Positions 43,453-52,177 of a stretch of 64,000 bases of DNA are shown in pieces (position 1 is the first letter of the stretch; each line of letters opens with the position of its first letter). Source of the stretch: an uncultured Muribaculaceae bacterium (GTDB lineage Bacteria > Bacteroidota > Bacteroidia > Bacteroidales > Muribaculaceae); NCBI GenBank assembly GCA_958439725.1, contig CAUBWJ010000010.1:7930-71929 (forward strand), read 5' to 3'. The notes below the pieces were generated by a model. It was given only the letters and a program-made list of their open reading frames with translations. It searched no databases and was not told the DNA's origin. The translations under genes and the position numbers were made by a program.

Positions 43453-45015
43453 TCAGAAAGGGAGGGGGGTGGAGGGGGAGGCGCCCCAGGAGGAGCGGTC
43501 GAGGGTGCGGTAGCTGACGGCTTCGCGCATGTGGTGGGGGAGGATGGGGGCGGAGGCGTCGAGGTCGGCGATGGTGCGGGCCACTTTGAGGATGCGGTCG
43601 TAGGCGCGGGCGCTCATGTCGAGGCGCGTCATGGCATCGCGCAGTATGGCGAGGCATTCGGCGTCGAGGGGGCAATGGGTGCGGAGCATGCGCGAGGTCA
43701 TCTGTGCGTTGCAATACACGCCCGGCTCCGAGGCAAAGCGACGGGCCTGACGCTCGCGGGCGGCGACCACCCGGGCCCTTATGGCTGCGCTCGATTCGCC
43801 GGGAGGTGCCGAGGCAATCTCGTCGAAACCGACGGGGAGTATCTCCACCTGCAGGTCGATGCGGTCGAGCAGCGGGCCGGAGATGCGGTTGAGGTATTTT
43901 CTGACGGCGCCGGGCGCACAGATGCACTGCCGCGTGGGATGGTTGTAATAGCCGCAGGGGCACGGGTTCATACTCGCCACGAGCATGAATCCCGCAGGGT
44001 AGTCTATTGTGTATTTGGCACGGGCTATGGTGATATGGCGGTCTTCGAGAGGCTGACGCATCACTTCGAGGACGCCGCGCGAGAATTCCGGGAATTCGTC
44101 AAGGAAAAGCACGCCGTTATGGGCCAGGGAGATTTCCCCTGGCACGGGATTGGTTCCGCCGCCCACGAGCGCCACGGGCGAGATGGTGTGATGCGGCGCA
44201 CGGAAGGGCCGCGCCGTCATGAGCCGCGAGCCTCCGCGCAGGCTGCCTGCTACGGAGTGTATCTTGGTGGTCTCCAGTGCTTCGGCAAGCGTGAGCGGGG
44301 GCATAATCGACGGCAACCGCTTTGCCATCATGGATTTGCCGGCTCCGGGAGGGCCAACAAGCAGGATATTGTGACCGCCGGCGCACGCCACCTCCAGGGC
44401 GCGCTTCACGTTTTCCTGACCTTTCACCTCGCTGAAATCGTAAGGGAACCGTCCGGCCTCGGCCATGAACTCGGCGCGTGTGTCGACCACTGTCGGCTCG
44501 AGAGAGGAGGTGCCGGAGAGCAGGTCGACCACCTCCGCGAGCGACTTCACCCCGTAGACATCGAGATTATTGACCACGGCGGCCTCCGGGGCGTTCTGAG
44601 CGGGCACAATCATCCCCTCGAAGCCGAGTGAGCGGGCGAGAATGGACATGGGGAGGGCGCCGCGGATGGGAAGCACGGAGCCGTCGAGCGACAGCTCACC
44701 CATGATCATGAAACGGTCGAGGCGGTCGCGGGGAATGCGTTCGGAAGCAGCGAGAATGCTCACGGCAATCGGGAGGTCATAAGCCGCGCCCTCTTTCCTG
44801 ACATCGGCCGGCGAGAGATTTATCACGATGCGGCGGCGCGGGAACTCAAGTCCCGACTGCTGCATGGCCGATACCACGCGGGCATAGCTTTCCTTCACGG
44901 CGGTGTCGGGCATACCGACCATTGTGAAGGCGATACCGCGCTCCACTACGGTCTCAACCGTAACCAGAATTGCGTCGATGCCCTGAACGGCGGCACCGAA
45001 AGTCTTGATGAGCAT
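43453..45015 (-). CDS. YifB/ComM-family Mg-chelatase-like AAA+ ATPase
   Basis: 520 residues. An N-terminal Lon-protease-like fold domain (about 1-130: VGMPDTAVKESYARV, NLSPADVRKEGAAYDLP) precedes the AAA+ core with Walker A LLVGPPGAGKSMMAKRLP near 215, Walker B GVLFLDEFPEF near 300 and an insert with cysteines (NPCPCGYYNHPTRQCIC). The C-terminal Mg_chelatase_C part includes MSARAYDRILKVARTIADLD. ComM is a branch-migration helicase in natural transformation; in Bacteroidota the role is untested. The upstream lipoprotein gene overlaps its start by 1 bp. Confidence 0.93.
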   Translation of the reverse strand: MLIKTFGAAVQGIDAILVTVETVVERGIAFTMVGMPDTAVKESYARVVSAMQQSGLEFPRRRIVINLSPADVRKEGAAYDLPIAVSILAASERIPRDRLDRFMIMGELSLDGSVLPIRGALPMSILARSLGFEGMIVPAQNAPEAAVVNNLDVYGVKSLAEVVDLLSGTSSLEPTVVDTRAEFMAEAGRFPYDFSEVKGQENVKRALEVACAGGHNILLVGPPGAGKSMMAKRLPSIMPPLTLAEALETTKIHSVAGSLRGGSRLMTARPFRAPHHTISPVALVGGGTNPVPGEISLAHNGVLFLDEFPEFSRGVLEVMRQPLEDRHITIARAKYTIDYPAGFMLVASMNPCPCGYYNHPTRQCICAPGAVRKYLNRISGPLLDRIDLQVEILPVGFDEIASAPPGESSAAIRARVVAARERQARRFASEPGVYCNAQMTSRMLRTHCPLDAECLAILRDAMTRLDMSARAYDRILKVARTIADLDASAPILPHHMREAVSYRTLDRSSWGASPSTPLPF

Positions 45016-46037
45016 TATTTCGGGGAGATTTTTTTGGCGATGGCTGATGTGGCCTCAGTCACCGACTGCCCGCGGAAAAGCTGCGTGCCGGTGGAATCGG
45101 TCACTATAAAGAACGGCACCGACGGTATGGCGAGGCGGCTGAGGGCGTGAGAGGTCAGCGCCACCGGTTCCCAGGTCTGGCGCCATGAGACCGTGTCGGG
45201 AGCCACGGAGGTTTTCCAGGCTGTAGAATCGGGAGCCGTGGATATTTCGAGAATGGCCACGCGTGGGCTTATGCTGCCTGTGCTGAGGCTCTTCATGGCG
45301 GGAATCACCGAATCGCGCTGGGCGCGGTCGGAACCCACTATGGCTATCAGCGAGTAGGATTTACGGCGAGTGCTGAACGTCACCACGGAATCGCTGCGGT
45401 CGTAGAGCGTGAGCGACGACAGCTCCTTGCCGGCACTTGCGGCAAGCTGCGAGGCCAGTACGGAATTGAAATTGTGGGTAAGGGCCGGAGTGCGCACTTC
45501 AGGGCTCAGGAGCGAGAAGAGTGAGTCGGCAGTCCGTTCATATCCGCGGGGATTGAAATAAGTCGACAGCAACGCCGTGGAAGCCATGTTGGATTTATTT
45601 TCGCCTATAAACCGGGCAATGGATTCGTTGATGCCGCGTGTGTCGCCCGAAGCCAGCGCCTCGCGGTTGTCGAATACCCAGCGGGCTATCTTGTCGGAGG
45701 AAGAACTGCCCGAAATCTTAAGCCGGTCGGAGCCGTCGGCCGGGCCGGTAATCTTGATTTTGTCGCCGTTTCGCACCACGATTGTCGCAAGTCGCAAGCC
45801 TCCGGCATCAAGAATGGCCAGCGCCGGAGCCGAAGCCTCGCCGCGGAGGCCGAACTTGTCGTTCTCCGATACGGCCGTGATGCGCTTTAGTCCGCCGTCG
45901 GCAAAATAGGTAAGTGACACGGTGGCCGTGCCGAGGCCGTCAATGCGTCCCTGCACTGTGAAATGGTCTTTTTTGCCGCACGAAACCAGGAAAAGGGCGG
46001 CTATGGTGATTATGACAATTGAAATCCTGCTGTTCAC
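45015..46037 (-). CDS. DUF4369-like lipoprotein with thioredoxin-like C-terminus
   Basis: 340 residues with lipobox ALFLVSC. The N-terminal half is the beta domain of DUF4369 style (VQGRIDGLGTATVSLTYFAD, ...DKIKITG), followed by helices. The end IPSVPFFIVTDSTGTQLFRG resembles the cis-Pro loop of thioredoxin-fold proteins, but I find no CxxC motif. So a non-redox role is likely. It is the first gene of the operon with comM and has a near-perfect promoter upstream. It diverges from pldA. Confidence 0.8.
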   Translation of the reverse strand: MNSRISIVIITIAALFLVSCGKKDHFTVQGRIDGLGTATVSLTYFADGGLKRITAVSENDKFGLRGEASAPALAILDAGGLRLATIVVRNGDKIKITGPADGSDRLKISGSSSSDKIARWVFDNREALASGDTRGINESIARFIGENKSNMASTALLSTYFNPRGYERTADSLFSLLSPEVRTPALTHNFNSVLASQLAASAGKELSSLTLYDRSDSVVTFSTRRKSYSLIAIVGSDRAQRDSVIPAMKSLSTGSISPRVAILEISTAPDSTAWKTSVAPDTVSWRQTWEPVALTSHALSRLAIPSVPFFIVTDSTGTQLFRGQSVTEATSAIAKKISPK

Positions 46038-46087
46038 GATAAATTGCTGAGCGGCGGGGAAAGATTACGGGCGCCCGCAGCCATCAG

Positions 46088-46119
46088 CAAAGATAATTAT
46101 TCCGCCTCACCTTTGCAAA
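46088..46119 (-). promoter_or_regulatory. Promoter of the lipoprotein-comM operon
   Basis: Minus strand TTTG (46116-46119), exactly 20 bp, TATCTTTG (46088-46095). The match to the Bacteroidota consensus is full. Confidence 0.7.
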
Positions 46120-46193
46120 CTTATATGGTAAGCATGCAAACTTCTGCCGAAAGTGCTCAACATAGCGGCAAAACGATTATATTTGCAGAGATA

Positions 46194-47042
46194 ATGAAAC
46201 CGTTCCGACTATTAATCACCGCATTCGTGGCTGTCCTTGGGCTGAGCCAGGCCCGGGGGCAGATTATAACCACGCGCAACGATTCGCAGATTATCAACAC
46301 AGACAGCGTGCGCCGCGCGTTTGACGACCAGCCGTATTTCGGTCTATATAAAGACAATTATTTCATATTCGGCCCCTCGGTAGGCCCCAAAGCCACCAAA
46401 GAGAACACCAACGTAAAGTTCCAGATATCCATAGCGCAGCGCCTTACAAAGAGCACGCTCCCCTGGGGCACATATCTCTATCTCTTCTACACGCAGAAGG
46501 TGTTCTGGAACGTGCTCGAGAAATCGTTTCCCATGACCGACCTCAACTTCAATCCCGGCGTGGGTCTTGCGAAGCCTCTGTTTGTGAAAAACCGCTTCAT
46601 AGGCAAAATGGTGATGATGCTCGAGCACGAAAGCAACGGCCGCGACGGAATAGAATCGCGTTCCTGGAACAAACTCTCATTCGGCGCCAACATAATAGTC
46701 GACCCCCAGTTTATGATTCACGGCAAATTCTGGATTCCGTTTGTGGACGGCGAAAACAATCCCGACATCCTCGACTATTGCGGCATATACCAGACCGGCA
46801 TGACGTTCAATACCGCCGACCAGCGCTTCGGCGCCGGCATTACCCTGGTGAAGCGCCGTGGATTCCAGCTCAACTACAACACCATAATAGAGCTGAACTA
46901 CCGCCTGTTCAAGCGCGACAACCAGTATCTCTTCCTCCAGTATTACAACGGCTACGGTGAAGGGCTGCTGGATTACAACAAATTCCATTCGCAGCTTCGC
47001 GTGGGCATAGTGATAAAGCCCAGGCACTTCAGCGATTTCTGA
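46194..47042 (+). CDS. pldA: Outer membrane phospholipase A1 (PldA)
   Basis: 282 residues from ATG 46194 (signal MKPFRLLITAFVAVLGLSQA). The barrel carries the catalytic motif H-x-S-N-G in LEHESNGRDGIESRSWNK, with His and Ser as nucleophile pair and a later Asn in the FGANIIVDPQF strand. It hydrolyses phospholipids mislocalised to the outer leaflet. A TATATTTG box ends 8 bp before the ATG, so the transcript would have almost no leader. The gene is convergent with the DUF2752 gene and overlaps it by 14 bp. Confidence 0.85.
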   Translation: MKPFRLLITAFVAVLGLSQARGQIITTRNDSQIINTDSVRRAFDDQPYFGLYKDNYFIFGPSVGPKATKENTNVKFQISIAQRLTKSTLPWGTYLYLFYTQKVFWNVLEKSFPMTDLNFNPGVGLAKPLFVKNRFIGKMVMMLEHESNGRDGIESRSWNKLSFGANIIVDPQFMIHGKFWIPFVDGENNPDILDYCGIYQTGMTFNTADQRFGAGITLVKRRGFQLNYNTIIELNYRLFKRDNQYLFLQYYNGYGEGLLDYNKFHSQLRVGIVIKPRHFSDF

Positions 47043-47409
47043 ACACCCACCAGGCCACGGTGGTCACGGTTATCAGGGCGATTGCCGCGCGGGAATTGAG
47101 TGCGGCATAGAGACGCGGATATCTCTCGCGGCAACCCGACGAAACAAAGTAGAGCCCGATCACCGGCACGGCGAAAAACAGCGCCGCGTTATAGCGCCAT
47201 GCTCCGGCTATATCACCGCGGAGTATGGCGTGGAAAGCTCTCTGGGAGCCGCATCCGGGGCAATCGTAGCCGGTAAGCGCTTTCAGCGGGCAACGGGGGA
47301 AAAGCGTAGCCGCGGGGTCAACAAACGCATATAAAGCTATTACAGCCAGCGCCAATATGGCACCGGCTGCAATCGGCAGTATTCTTTTTCTCTCAGAGCG
47401 AGGTGACAA
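47029..47409 (-). CDS. DUF2752 membrane protein
   Basis: 126 residues with three hydrophobic helices (LPIAAGAILALAVIALYAF, AALFFAVPVIGLYFV, AALNSRAAIALITVTTVAWW). The signature is LTGYDCPGCGSQRAFHAIL, the DUF2752 CPGCG motif, perhaps metal-binding. No function is known. Its start overlaps the stop of the GYF-CD225 gene by 17 bp, so the two are translated together, and they are often adjacent in Bacteroidota. Confidence 0.87.
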   Translation of the reverse strand: MSPRSERKRILPIAAGAILALAVIALYAFVDPAATLFPRCPLKALTGYDCPGCGSQRAFHAILRGDIAGAWRYNAALFFAVPVIGLYFVSSGCRERYPRLYAALNSRAAIALITVTTVAWWVFRNR

Positions 47410-47893
47410 GATCCACGGCGTTGAAGAAAAGCATAATCGGAAGCTGAATCACCACCCATGCCACAATCGAGGCTATAAGCCAGCCGCATGCCGCCGTCGA
47501 CGCGCTGCGAGCTCCCTCATAATCGCCGCTGTTGTAGCGCGACGATACTTTCGATGAGTATATCACGCCTATTATGGCCGGGATGCAGCAGCACAGAAAT
47601 ATGGCCACGATGTTCCAGCCCAGATAGGTCTCCGGCATGCGCGGACGCGCCGCGGCCGGCTGCCGGTTGATGTAGGGCTGGCGCGGATACGGATCGGTAT
47701 AGTCCGGAGCGGCGGGAGGTTCCTGCACCGTGGTGCCGAACAGCGGGGCGAGTTCGGGGAACGACGCGGCTTTTCGCCAGTCGGCCATACCGGTGTGCCA
47801 CACCATTGTCTCCGGCGTGAGAGGAATGCGCATCAGTTCGGTGAGCGACATCGGGCCCACCTTCTGATTGTCGATAATAACCCAATAGTTCAT
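47393..47893 (-). CDS. GYF_2 domain and CD225/dispanin-like membrane protein
   Basis: 166 residues. Residues 1-50 form a GYF_2 domain (YWVIIDNQKVGPMSLTELMR), then a Pro/Arg-rich linker. Two membrane segments follow: WNIVAIFLCCCIPAIIGVIY and GWLIASIVAWVVIQLPIMLF, typical of CD225/dispanin proteins, with SSKVSSRYNSGDYEGARSAS between. The eukaryotic dispanins (IFITMs) restrict membrane fusion; the bacterial role is unknown. The start codon lies 1 bp after the deoC stop region, so it is co-transcribed. Confidence 0.85.
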   Translation of the reverse strand: MNYWVIIDNQKVGPMSLTELMRIPLTPETMVWHTGMADWRKAASFPELAPLFGTTVQEPPAAPDYTDPYPRQPYINRQPAAARPRMPETYLGWNIVAIFLCCCIPAIIGVIYSSKVSSRYNSGDYEGARSASTAACGWLIASIVAWVVIQLPIMLFFNAVDLVTSL

Positions 47894-47894
47894 A

Positions 47895-48779
47895 TCAGAA
47901 ATATTTTACGGTCTCGCCGAGAATGTCGGAGAGGATATTGTTGGCCAGTCGGCTCGCTCCTATGCGGAAATATTCGGGTGTGAGCCACTCGTCGCCCAGC
48001 ACGGCCTTCACTATGCAGTAGTAGCCAAGGGCTTCTTCCGTGGTCGAAACGCCTCCGGCGGCCTTGAAGCCCACCTTGCGGCCGGTTTTCTCATAATATT
48101 CCTTGATGCACGAGCACATCACGTAGGCAGCTTCGAGCGACGCGCCGGGATAGCCCTTGCCGGTTGAGGTCTTGATGAAATCGGCGCCGGAATACATGGC
48201 GAGCACCGAAGCGGCGCGCACATTTTCGGCCGTGCCGAGAGCACCGGTCTCGAGAATCACTTTCAGATGGGCGTCGCGGCACGACTGCTTGAGCTCCGAA
48301 AGCTCGTCGCACACTTCCTCCCAGTCGCCGTCAAGGAAATTGCCCAGGTTCATCACCACGTCGATCTCGTCGGCGCCTCCTTCCACAGCCAGAGCGGTCT
48401 CGGCAACCTTAACCTCAGGGAAGGTCTGCGACGAGGGGAATCCGCCCGACACACAGGCTATCTTCACTTCAGTTACGTCGAGCACCGTGCGCACCACGGG
48501 CGCGAAATTCGGATAGACACAGATGGCGGCCACCGACGGCAGGTCGCCGTGGTCGGTCTCGAAATCATTCACGCGCTCCGTAAAGCGTGCCACCGACGAG
48601 GGCGAATCCGTGGCATTGAGTGTGGTGAGGTCTATGCACGAGAAAATCAGTCGGTACACATCGGTGGTACGCGCCTGTTCGAGATTGGCGGAGAGTATGG
48701 CGGCAACGGCCTCCTTCACCTTATTGTCGTCGGTGAGCACATTGCTTTCGCTCACTGTCTTGTGGTATCTGTCAGTCAT
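47895..48779 (-). CDS. deoC: Deoxyribose-phosphate aldolase
   Basis: 294 residues. Cleaves 2-deoxyribose 5-phosphate to glyceraldehyde 3-phosphate and acetaldehyde. The Schiff-base Lys is in GADFIKTSTGKGYPGA, the partner Lys in GRKVGFKAAGGVST, and the Asp pair in DEIDVVMNLG. It is about 35 residues longer than the Escherichia coli enzyme because of an N-terminal helical extension (about residues 1-40). It lies upstream of the GYF-CD225 gene. Confidence 0.95.
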   Translation of the reverse strand: MTDRYHKTVSESNVLTDDNKVKEAVAAILSANLEQARTTDVYRLIFSCIDLTTLNATDSPSSVARFTERVNDFETDHGDLPSVAAICVYPNFAPVVRTVLDVTEVKIACVSGGFPSSQTFPEVKVAETALAVEGGADEIDVVMNLGNFLDGDWEEVCDELSELKQSCRDAHLKVILETGALGTAENVRAASVLAMYSGADFIKTSTGKGYPGASLEAAYVMCSCIKEYYEKTGRKVGFKAAGGVSTTEEALGYYCIVKAVLGDEWLTPEYFRIGASRLANNILSDILGETVKYF

Positions 48780-48810
48780 AACGTATATGTATTTTATTTT
48801 GGTTATCGGT

Positions 48811-49170
48811 TCACTCGCCTTCGGAGCGCAGGCGCGGATTGGAGCGGTGACGCTCTTTATCCCTAATGGATTTCTTTGCGAGATTGTTCATAAATGCCTC
48901 GGCCAGGTCAACGCCGTGCTGGTTGGCTATCGCTGCCACCACCCATATCACGTCGGCAAGCTCATCGGCCAGCGACGCGCTTTCGCCCGGTTTCCACGAC
49001 TGTTCGCCGTCGGTGCGGGCAAGAATGCGTGCCACTTCGCCGGTTTCCTCGGCCAGGATTGCCATGTTGGTGAGCGGGCTGAAATAGCGCACACCGACGG
49101 TGGTGATCCAGCCGTCCACCTTCGCCTGAAGCTCGCGCAGGCCTATGTCGCTTTGTTCGTCGGTAATCAT
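48811..49170 (-). CDS. MazG-like nucleotide pyrophosphohydrolase
   Basis: 119 residues. The metal-binding pattern E-E-x-x-E ... E-x-x-D appears as LAEETGEVARI and LADELADVIWVV. A small single-domain MazG-type all-alpha NTP-PPase, thought to clear aberrant nucleotides. It overlaps dtd by 4 bp (ATGA), with deoC 31 bp downstream, so dtd-mazG-deoC likely form an operon. Confidence 0.9.
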   Translation of the reverse strand: MITDEQSDIGLRELQAKVDGWITTVGVRYFSPLTNMAILAEETGEVARILARTDGEQSWKPGESASLADELADVIWVVAAIANQHGVDLAEAFMNNLAKKSIRDKERHRSNPRLRSEGE

Positions 49171-49622
49171 TCTTTCAGTCTGGAGTCAATTATTATGGTC
49201 ACGGGGCCGTCGTTCACCAGCTCCACCTGCATATCGGCGCCGAACACTCCGCGGCCCACTCCGGCAATCTCCGTGGATTGCGCAAGCAGCGAGCAATAGA
49301 GGTCGTAAAGCGCGGTGGCCGTGGCATGGCCGGCGGCACGGATATAACTCGGGCGGTTGCCCTTGCGTGTGGAGGCCGTGAGCGTGAACTGGCTTACGGC
49401 CAGAATGCCGCCATGGGTCTGCTCCACCGAGAGGTTCATCACGCCGGCCTCGTCGTCAAACACCCGCAGTCCGAGCGTCTTCGCGGCCAGCCAGCGGGCA
49501 TCCGCCTCCGTATCGCCCTCTTCCACCCCCACGAGCACCATCAGACCGCGGCCTATCGAGGCCACTTTCTCTCCGGCGATGCTCACCGAGGCTCGTGCAG
49601 CTCTTTGAATCACAATTCTCAT
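49167..49622 (-). CDS. dtd: D-aminoacyl-tRNA deacylase
   Basis: 151 residues. Hydrolyses D-aminoacyl-tRNA and glycyl-tRNA-Ala errors. The active-site motifs are LAVSQFTLTAS (SQFTL) and VNDGPVTIIID (NxGPVT, carrying the cis Gly-Pro dipeptide). The N-terminus MRIVIQRAARASVSI is typical. A promoter with TACTTTTG lies 6 bp upstream, so the transcript is nearly leaderless. Confidence 0.95.
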   Translation of the reverse strand: MRIVIQRAARASVSIAGEKVASIGRGLMVLVGVEEGDTEADARWLAAKTLGLRVFDDEAGVMNLSVEQTHGGILAVSQFTLTASTRKGNRPSYIRAAGHATATALYDLYCSLLAQSTEIAGVGRGVFGADMQVELVNDGPVTIIIDSRLKE

Positions 49623-49627
49623 GATTG

Positions 49628-49657
49628 CAAAAGTAATAAGAAATTGTTCTCCGCAAA
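49628..49657 (-). promoter_or_regulatory. Promoter of dtd-mazG-deoC
   Basis: Minus strand TTTG (49654-49657), 18 bp, TACTTTTG (49628-49635). Confidence 0.55.
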
Positions 49658-49677
49658 AACAAATATTGATTCCACGC

Positions 49678-49824
49678 TTAATCCAGCCCTTTGGCTATCT
49701 CCTTGAGGACGGATAATTCAACGGTTGAGAAGTCCGACTTATCGTAGACGTTCATAAGATATACCCGACCTTCCGTTTCCATGGTGACAACGGTATAAGT
49801 GATCCGGAGTAGTGGAAACGTCAA
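49678..49824 (-). pseudogene. Truncated RelE/ParE-family toxin remnant
   Basis: On the minus strand, immediately after the antitoxin stop but in another frame, an open stretch reads LLRITYTVVTMETEGRVYLM then NVYDKSDFSTVELSVLKEIA and ends KGLD at TAA 49678. The pattern (beta strand YTV, GRVYLMNVYDKSD, final helix) is the C-terminal half of RelE-family toxins. The N-terminal half of about 55-60 residues is missing and no start is present. The toxin is therefore probably dead, while the antitoxin is intact. Confidence 0.7.
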
Positions 49825-50090
49825 AGCTCATCTATAAACGCTCTTGCCGATTTCACGGGGATTTCACCAGCCTCCATCTGCTTCACCTGCTTCCAGCTGC
49901 GTCGGATGCTTTTTACAGCCTCATCCACGCGGCTCTGCTGAGCCTGCGAGAGCGACAGGTCCTCACTCCCGATGCGCACAAGGGCGTAAAGGGATTTTTT
50001 ACGGCGAATAAGCACGCGTTCACCCTCGGAGGCCCTGTCGAAAGAGGCAGCCAGATTGTTCCGGTAATCTCTTACTGATAATACTTCCAT
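49821..50090 (-). CDS. Phd/YefM-like antitoxin
   Basis: 89 residues. The N-terminal DNA-binding part MEVLSVRDYRNNLAASFDRA and ERVLIRRKKSLYALVRIGSE fit the Phd/YefM fold. The C-terminal half is a helical toxin-binding region (VKSIRRSWKQVKQMEAGE). A perfect 10-bp inverted repeat lies directly before its promoter. Its usual partner, the RelE-family toxin, is reduced to a fragment downstream. The protein could still repress its own promoter and neutralise related toxins elsewhere. Confidence 0.85.
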   Translation of the reverse strand: MEVLSVRDYRNNLAASFDRASEGERVLIRRKKSLYALVRIGSEDLSLSQAQQSRVDEAVKSIRRSWKQVKQMEAGEIPVKSARAFIDEL

Positions 50091-50113
50091 AACTCTGTTC
50101 TGTTAGTTCGGTA

Positions 50114-50146
50114 CAAACATACATTTTTTTTCAATAGCATAACAAA
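50114..50146 (-). promoter_or_regulatory. Promoter of the antitoxin gene
   Basis: Minus strand TTTG (50143-50146), 21 bp, TATGTTTG (50114-50121). Confidence 0.6.
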
Positions 50147-50172
50147 TTTGTGTACAAAAAAGTGTACACAAA
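50147..50172. promoter_or_regulatory. Inverted-repeat operator next to the antitoxin promoter
   Basis: TTTGTGTACA and TGTACACAAA are perfect 10-bp arms with the 6-bp spacer AAAAAG. They adjoin the -33 box, as expected for Phd-type autorepression. The site also lies about 75 bp before the GH123 promoter. Confidence 0.65.
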
Positions 50173-50278
50173 GATATCTTTTTTCTTACAAGCCCACCTC
50201 TGCCGGCCAAAAATCGGCGGGGTGGGTTCGGACTGTGTGATAAAATGGTTAAATTTGTGACTTAAATGTTTATTACCG

Positions 50279-52045
50279 ATGAAAAAATCAATCCTGTTTC
50301 TTGCAATGATTCTTGCCGGCGCGACCTATGGCGCCGCCAAAGACCAGAGCCGCGATCCCTACACCGAACCGGTGGACACCGCGACCGTCGACACCTCAGG
50401 CTGGGCTGCCCTCTCGGGCCCCACTCGCCTTACATGGACTCCCGGCGACAAGCACTACCGCCAGTTCGCCACGCCTGAAGTCACCCAGTGCTCCGACACC
50501 ATTGTCAACGCATGGCGCGGCGAGCGCCTGGGCCTCGAGGCGCTGCTGATAAGCCCCGAGGGCTGCGGCCCCGTAAAGGTGAGCCTCTCGCCCCTGCAGC
50601 GCGCCGGAAAGTCGGTTGCCGCTCCCGGCAGCCAGGCTTCGCTGATGCGCTATGTGATCACCACCGCCTACAACACCTGCGGCTATCCCTCGGCCGATCT
50701 CCCAACCTATACCGTCCCCGACATGATTGACCTTCCCGGCACCGACGCTGCAATTCCCGCCAAAAGCGTCCGCCCGGTATGGGTCACCGTGGAAGTGCCC
50801 CGCGACATTGCACCCGGCGACTACACCATGACGCTCACCGCCTCGGCAGCCTCCACCGGCAAGACCGTAGCCACGGCACGTCTGCAGGTGAATGTGGCGC
50901 CTAACACCCTTCCCGCGCCCAAGGACTACGCGTTCTATCTCGACATGTGGCAGCAGCCTTACGCCATCTCGCGCTACTACGGCGTTGAGCCGTGGAGCGA
51001 CGCCCACCTTGAAAAGATGGCTCCGTATGCCGATATGCTGGCGCGCGCGGGACAGAAAGCCGTGAGCGTGATTCTCTTCTACGAACCCTGGGGCGAGCAG
51101 AGCAACGACAAGTTCGAGCCCATGGTTGAGACCGTGCGCACAAAGGACGGCAAATGGAAATTCGACTACACGGTGCTCGACCGCTATGTGAAGTTCATGG
51201 CCGACCACGGCGTGGACGAGGTGCTTGAGTGCTTCACCATGGTTCCCTGGCAGCCCCAGTACCGCTACCGCGACGCCGCCACCGACAGCCTGAAATTTAT
51301 AGAATGCAAGCCCGGCTCGCCCGAGTACAGCGAGCTTTGGACAGCCCTGCTTAAGGACCTCACTTCCCACCTGAAGCAGAAAGGATGGTACGACAAGACC
51401 GAGATTGTGATGGACGAGCGCGGGCTGCCCGACATGCTCGCCGCCCTCAACGTGGCTCAGACAGCCGTGCCCGGCCTGAAAATGGCTCTCGCAGGCAACT
51501 ACCATAAGGAACTCGTTGACACCCTCCAGTCCTACACCATGATCAAGGGCGAGTTCTTCCCCGAGACCGTGCTCAACAAGCGCCGCGCCAAAGGACAGCG
51601 CAGCATCCTCTACACCTGCTGCGCCACACCCGCTCCAAGCCAGTTCAGCAACAGCGCTCCCGCCGACGGCGCATACCTTCCCGTCTATGCCACCGCCACC
51701 GGATTCGACGGCTATCTGCACTGGTCGTTCAACAACTGGACCGACCACCCCATGACCGACACCCGTTTCCACATGTTTGCCCCGGGCGACACCTACTTCG
51801 TATATCCCGACGGACGCACTTCCGTGCGCTACGAGCGCATGGTCGAGGGCATACAGATGTCCGAGAAAATACGTCTGCTCCGCCAGGAGCTTGAAAACCG
51901 CCAGGATCTTGCCGGTCTCCAGCTTCTGGAGCAGGCTCTCCTGCCGATACGCACCGGAGCCATGACCTCCTATTATCCCACATCGGCCGTTGTATCCGAC
52001 CTGCATAAATCTCTCGACGTGATTTCACGCCGTGTAGCGCAGTAA
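50279..52045 (+). CDS. GH123-like secreted glycoside hydrolase (DUF4091)
   Basis: 588 residues with signal peptide KKSILFLAMILAGATYGAA. The N-terminal part is a beta-sandwich (VWVTVEVPRDIAPGDYTMTL), the catalytic part a TIM barrel (YAFYLDMWQQPYAISRYYG; IVMDERGLPDM with the Asp-Glu pair; FDGYLHWSFNNWTDHPMTD). The family releases beta-N-acetylgalactosamine from glycosphingolipids and mucin-type glycans. A TAAATTTG box at 50250-50257 suggests its own promoter. It is followed by a terminator. Confidence 0.87.
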   Translation: MKKSILFLAMILAGATYGAAKDQSRDPYTEPVDTATVDTSGWAALSGPTRLTWTPGDKHYRQFATPEVTQCSDTIVNAWRGERLGLEALLISPEGCGPVKVSLSPLQRAGKSVAAPGSQASLMRYVITTAYNTCGYPSADLPTYTVPDMIDLPGTDAAIPAKSVRPVWVTVEVPRDIAPGDYTMTLTASAASTGKTVATARLQVNVAPNTLPAPKDYAFYLDMWQQPYAISRYYGVEPWSDAHLEKMAPYADMLARAGQKAVSVILFYEPWGEQSNDKFEPMVETVRTKDGKWKFDYTVLDRYVKFMADHGVDEVLECFTMVPWQPQYRYRDAATDSLKFIECKPGSPEYSELWTALLKDLTSHLKQKGWYDKTEIVMDERGLPDMLAALNVAQTAVPGLKMALAGNYHKELVDTLQSYTMIKGEFFPETVLNKRRAKGQRSILYTCCATPAPSQFSNSAPADGAYLPVYATATGFDGYLHWSFNNWTDHPMTDTRFHMFAPGDTYFVYPDGRTSVRYERMVEGIQMSEKIRLLRQELENRQDLAGLQLLEQALLPIRTGAMTSYYPTSAVVSDLHKSLDVISRRVAQ

Positions 52046-52066
52046 TAGGACGCATAATAAAAATAT

Positions 52067-52112
52067 AAAACGCCCTCCTTATACGGTCAATCCGGATAGG
52101 GAGGGCGTTTTA
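52067..52112 (+). terminator. Terminator after the GH123 gene
   Basis: AAAACGCCCTCC and GGAGGGCGTTTT pair perfectly; the T run closes the stem. A palindromic-repeat copy follows at 52115-52138. Confidence 0.8.
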
Positions 52113-52114
52113 GT

Positions 52115-52138
52115 GGATGCACGAGCGAGCATCCCTAC
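52115..52138. repeat. Third copy of the GGATGCACG palindromic repeat
   Basis: GGATGCACGAGCGAGCATCC followed by CTAC and GTTTGGACGG, as at 8774-8797, with one base change that weakens the palindrome. Confidence 0.65.
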
Positions 52139-52177
52139 AAGTTTGGACGGTAACTTTGAGTTTTACGATATTCTCTG

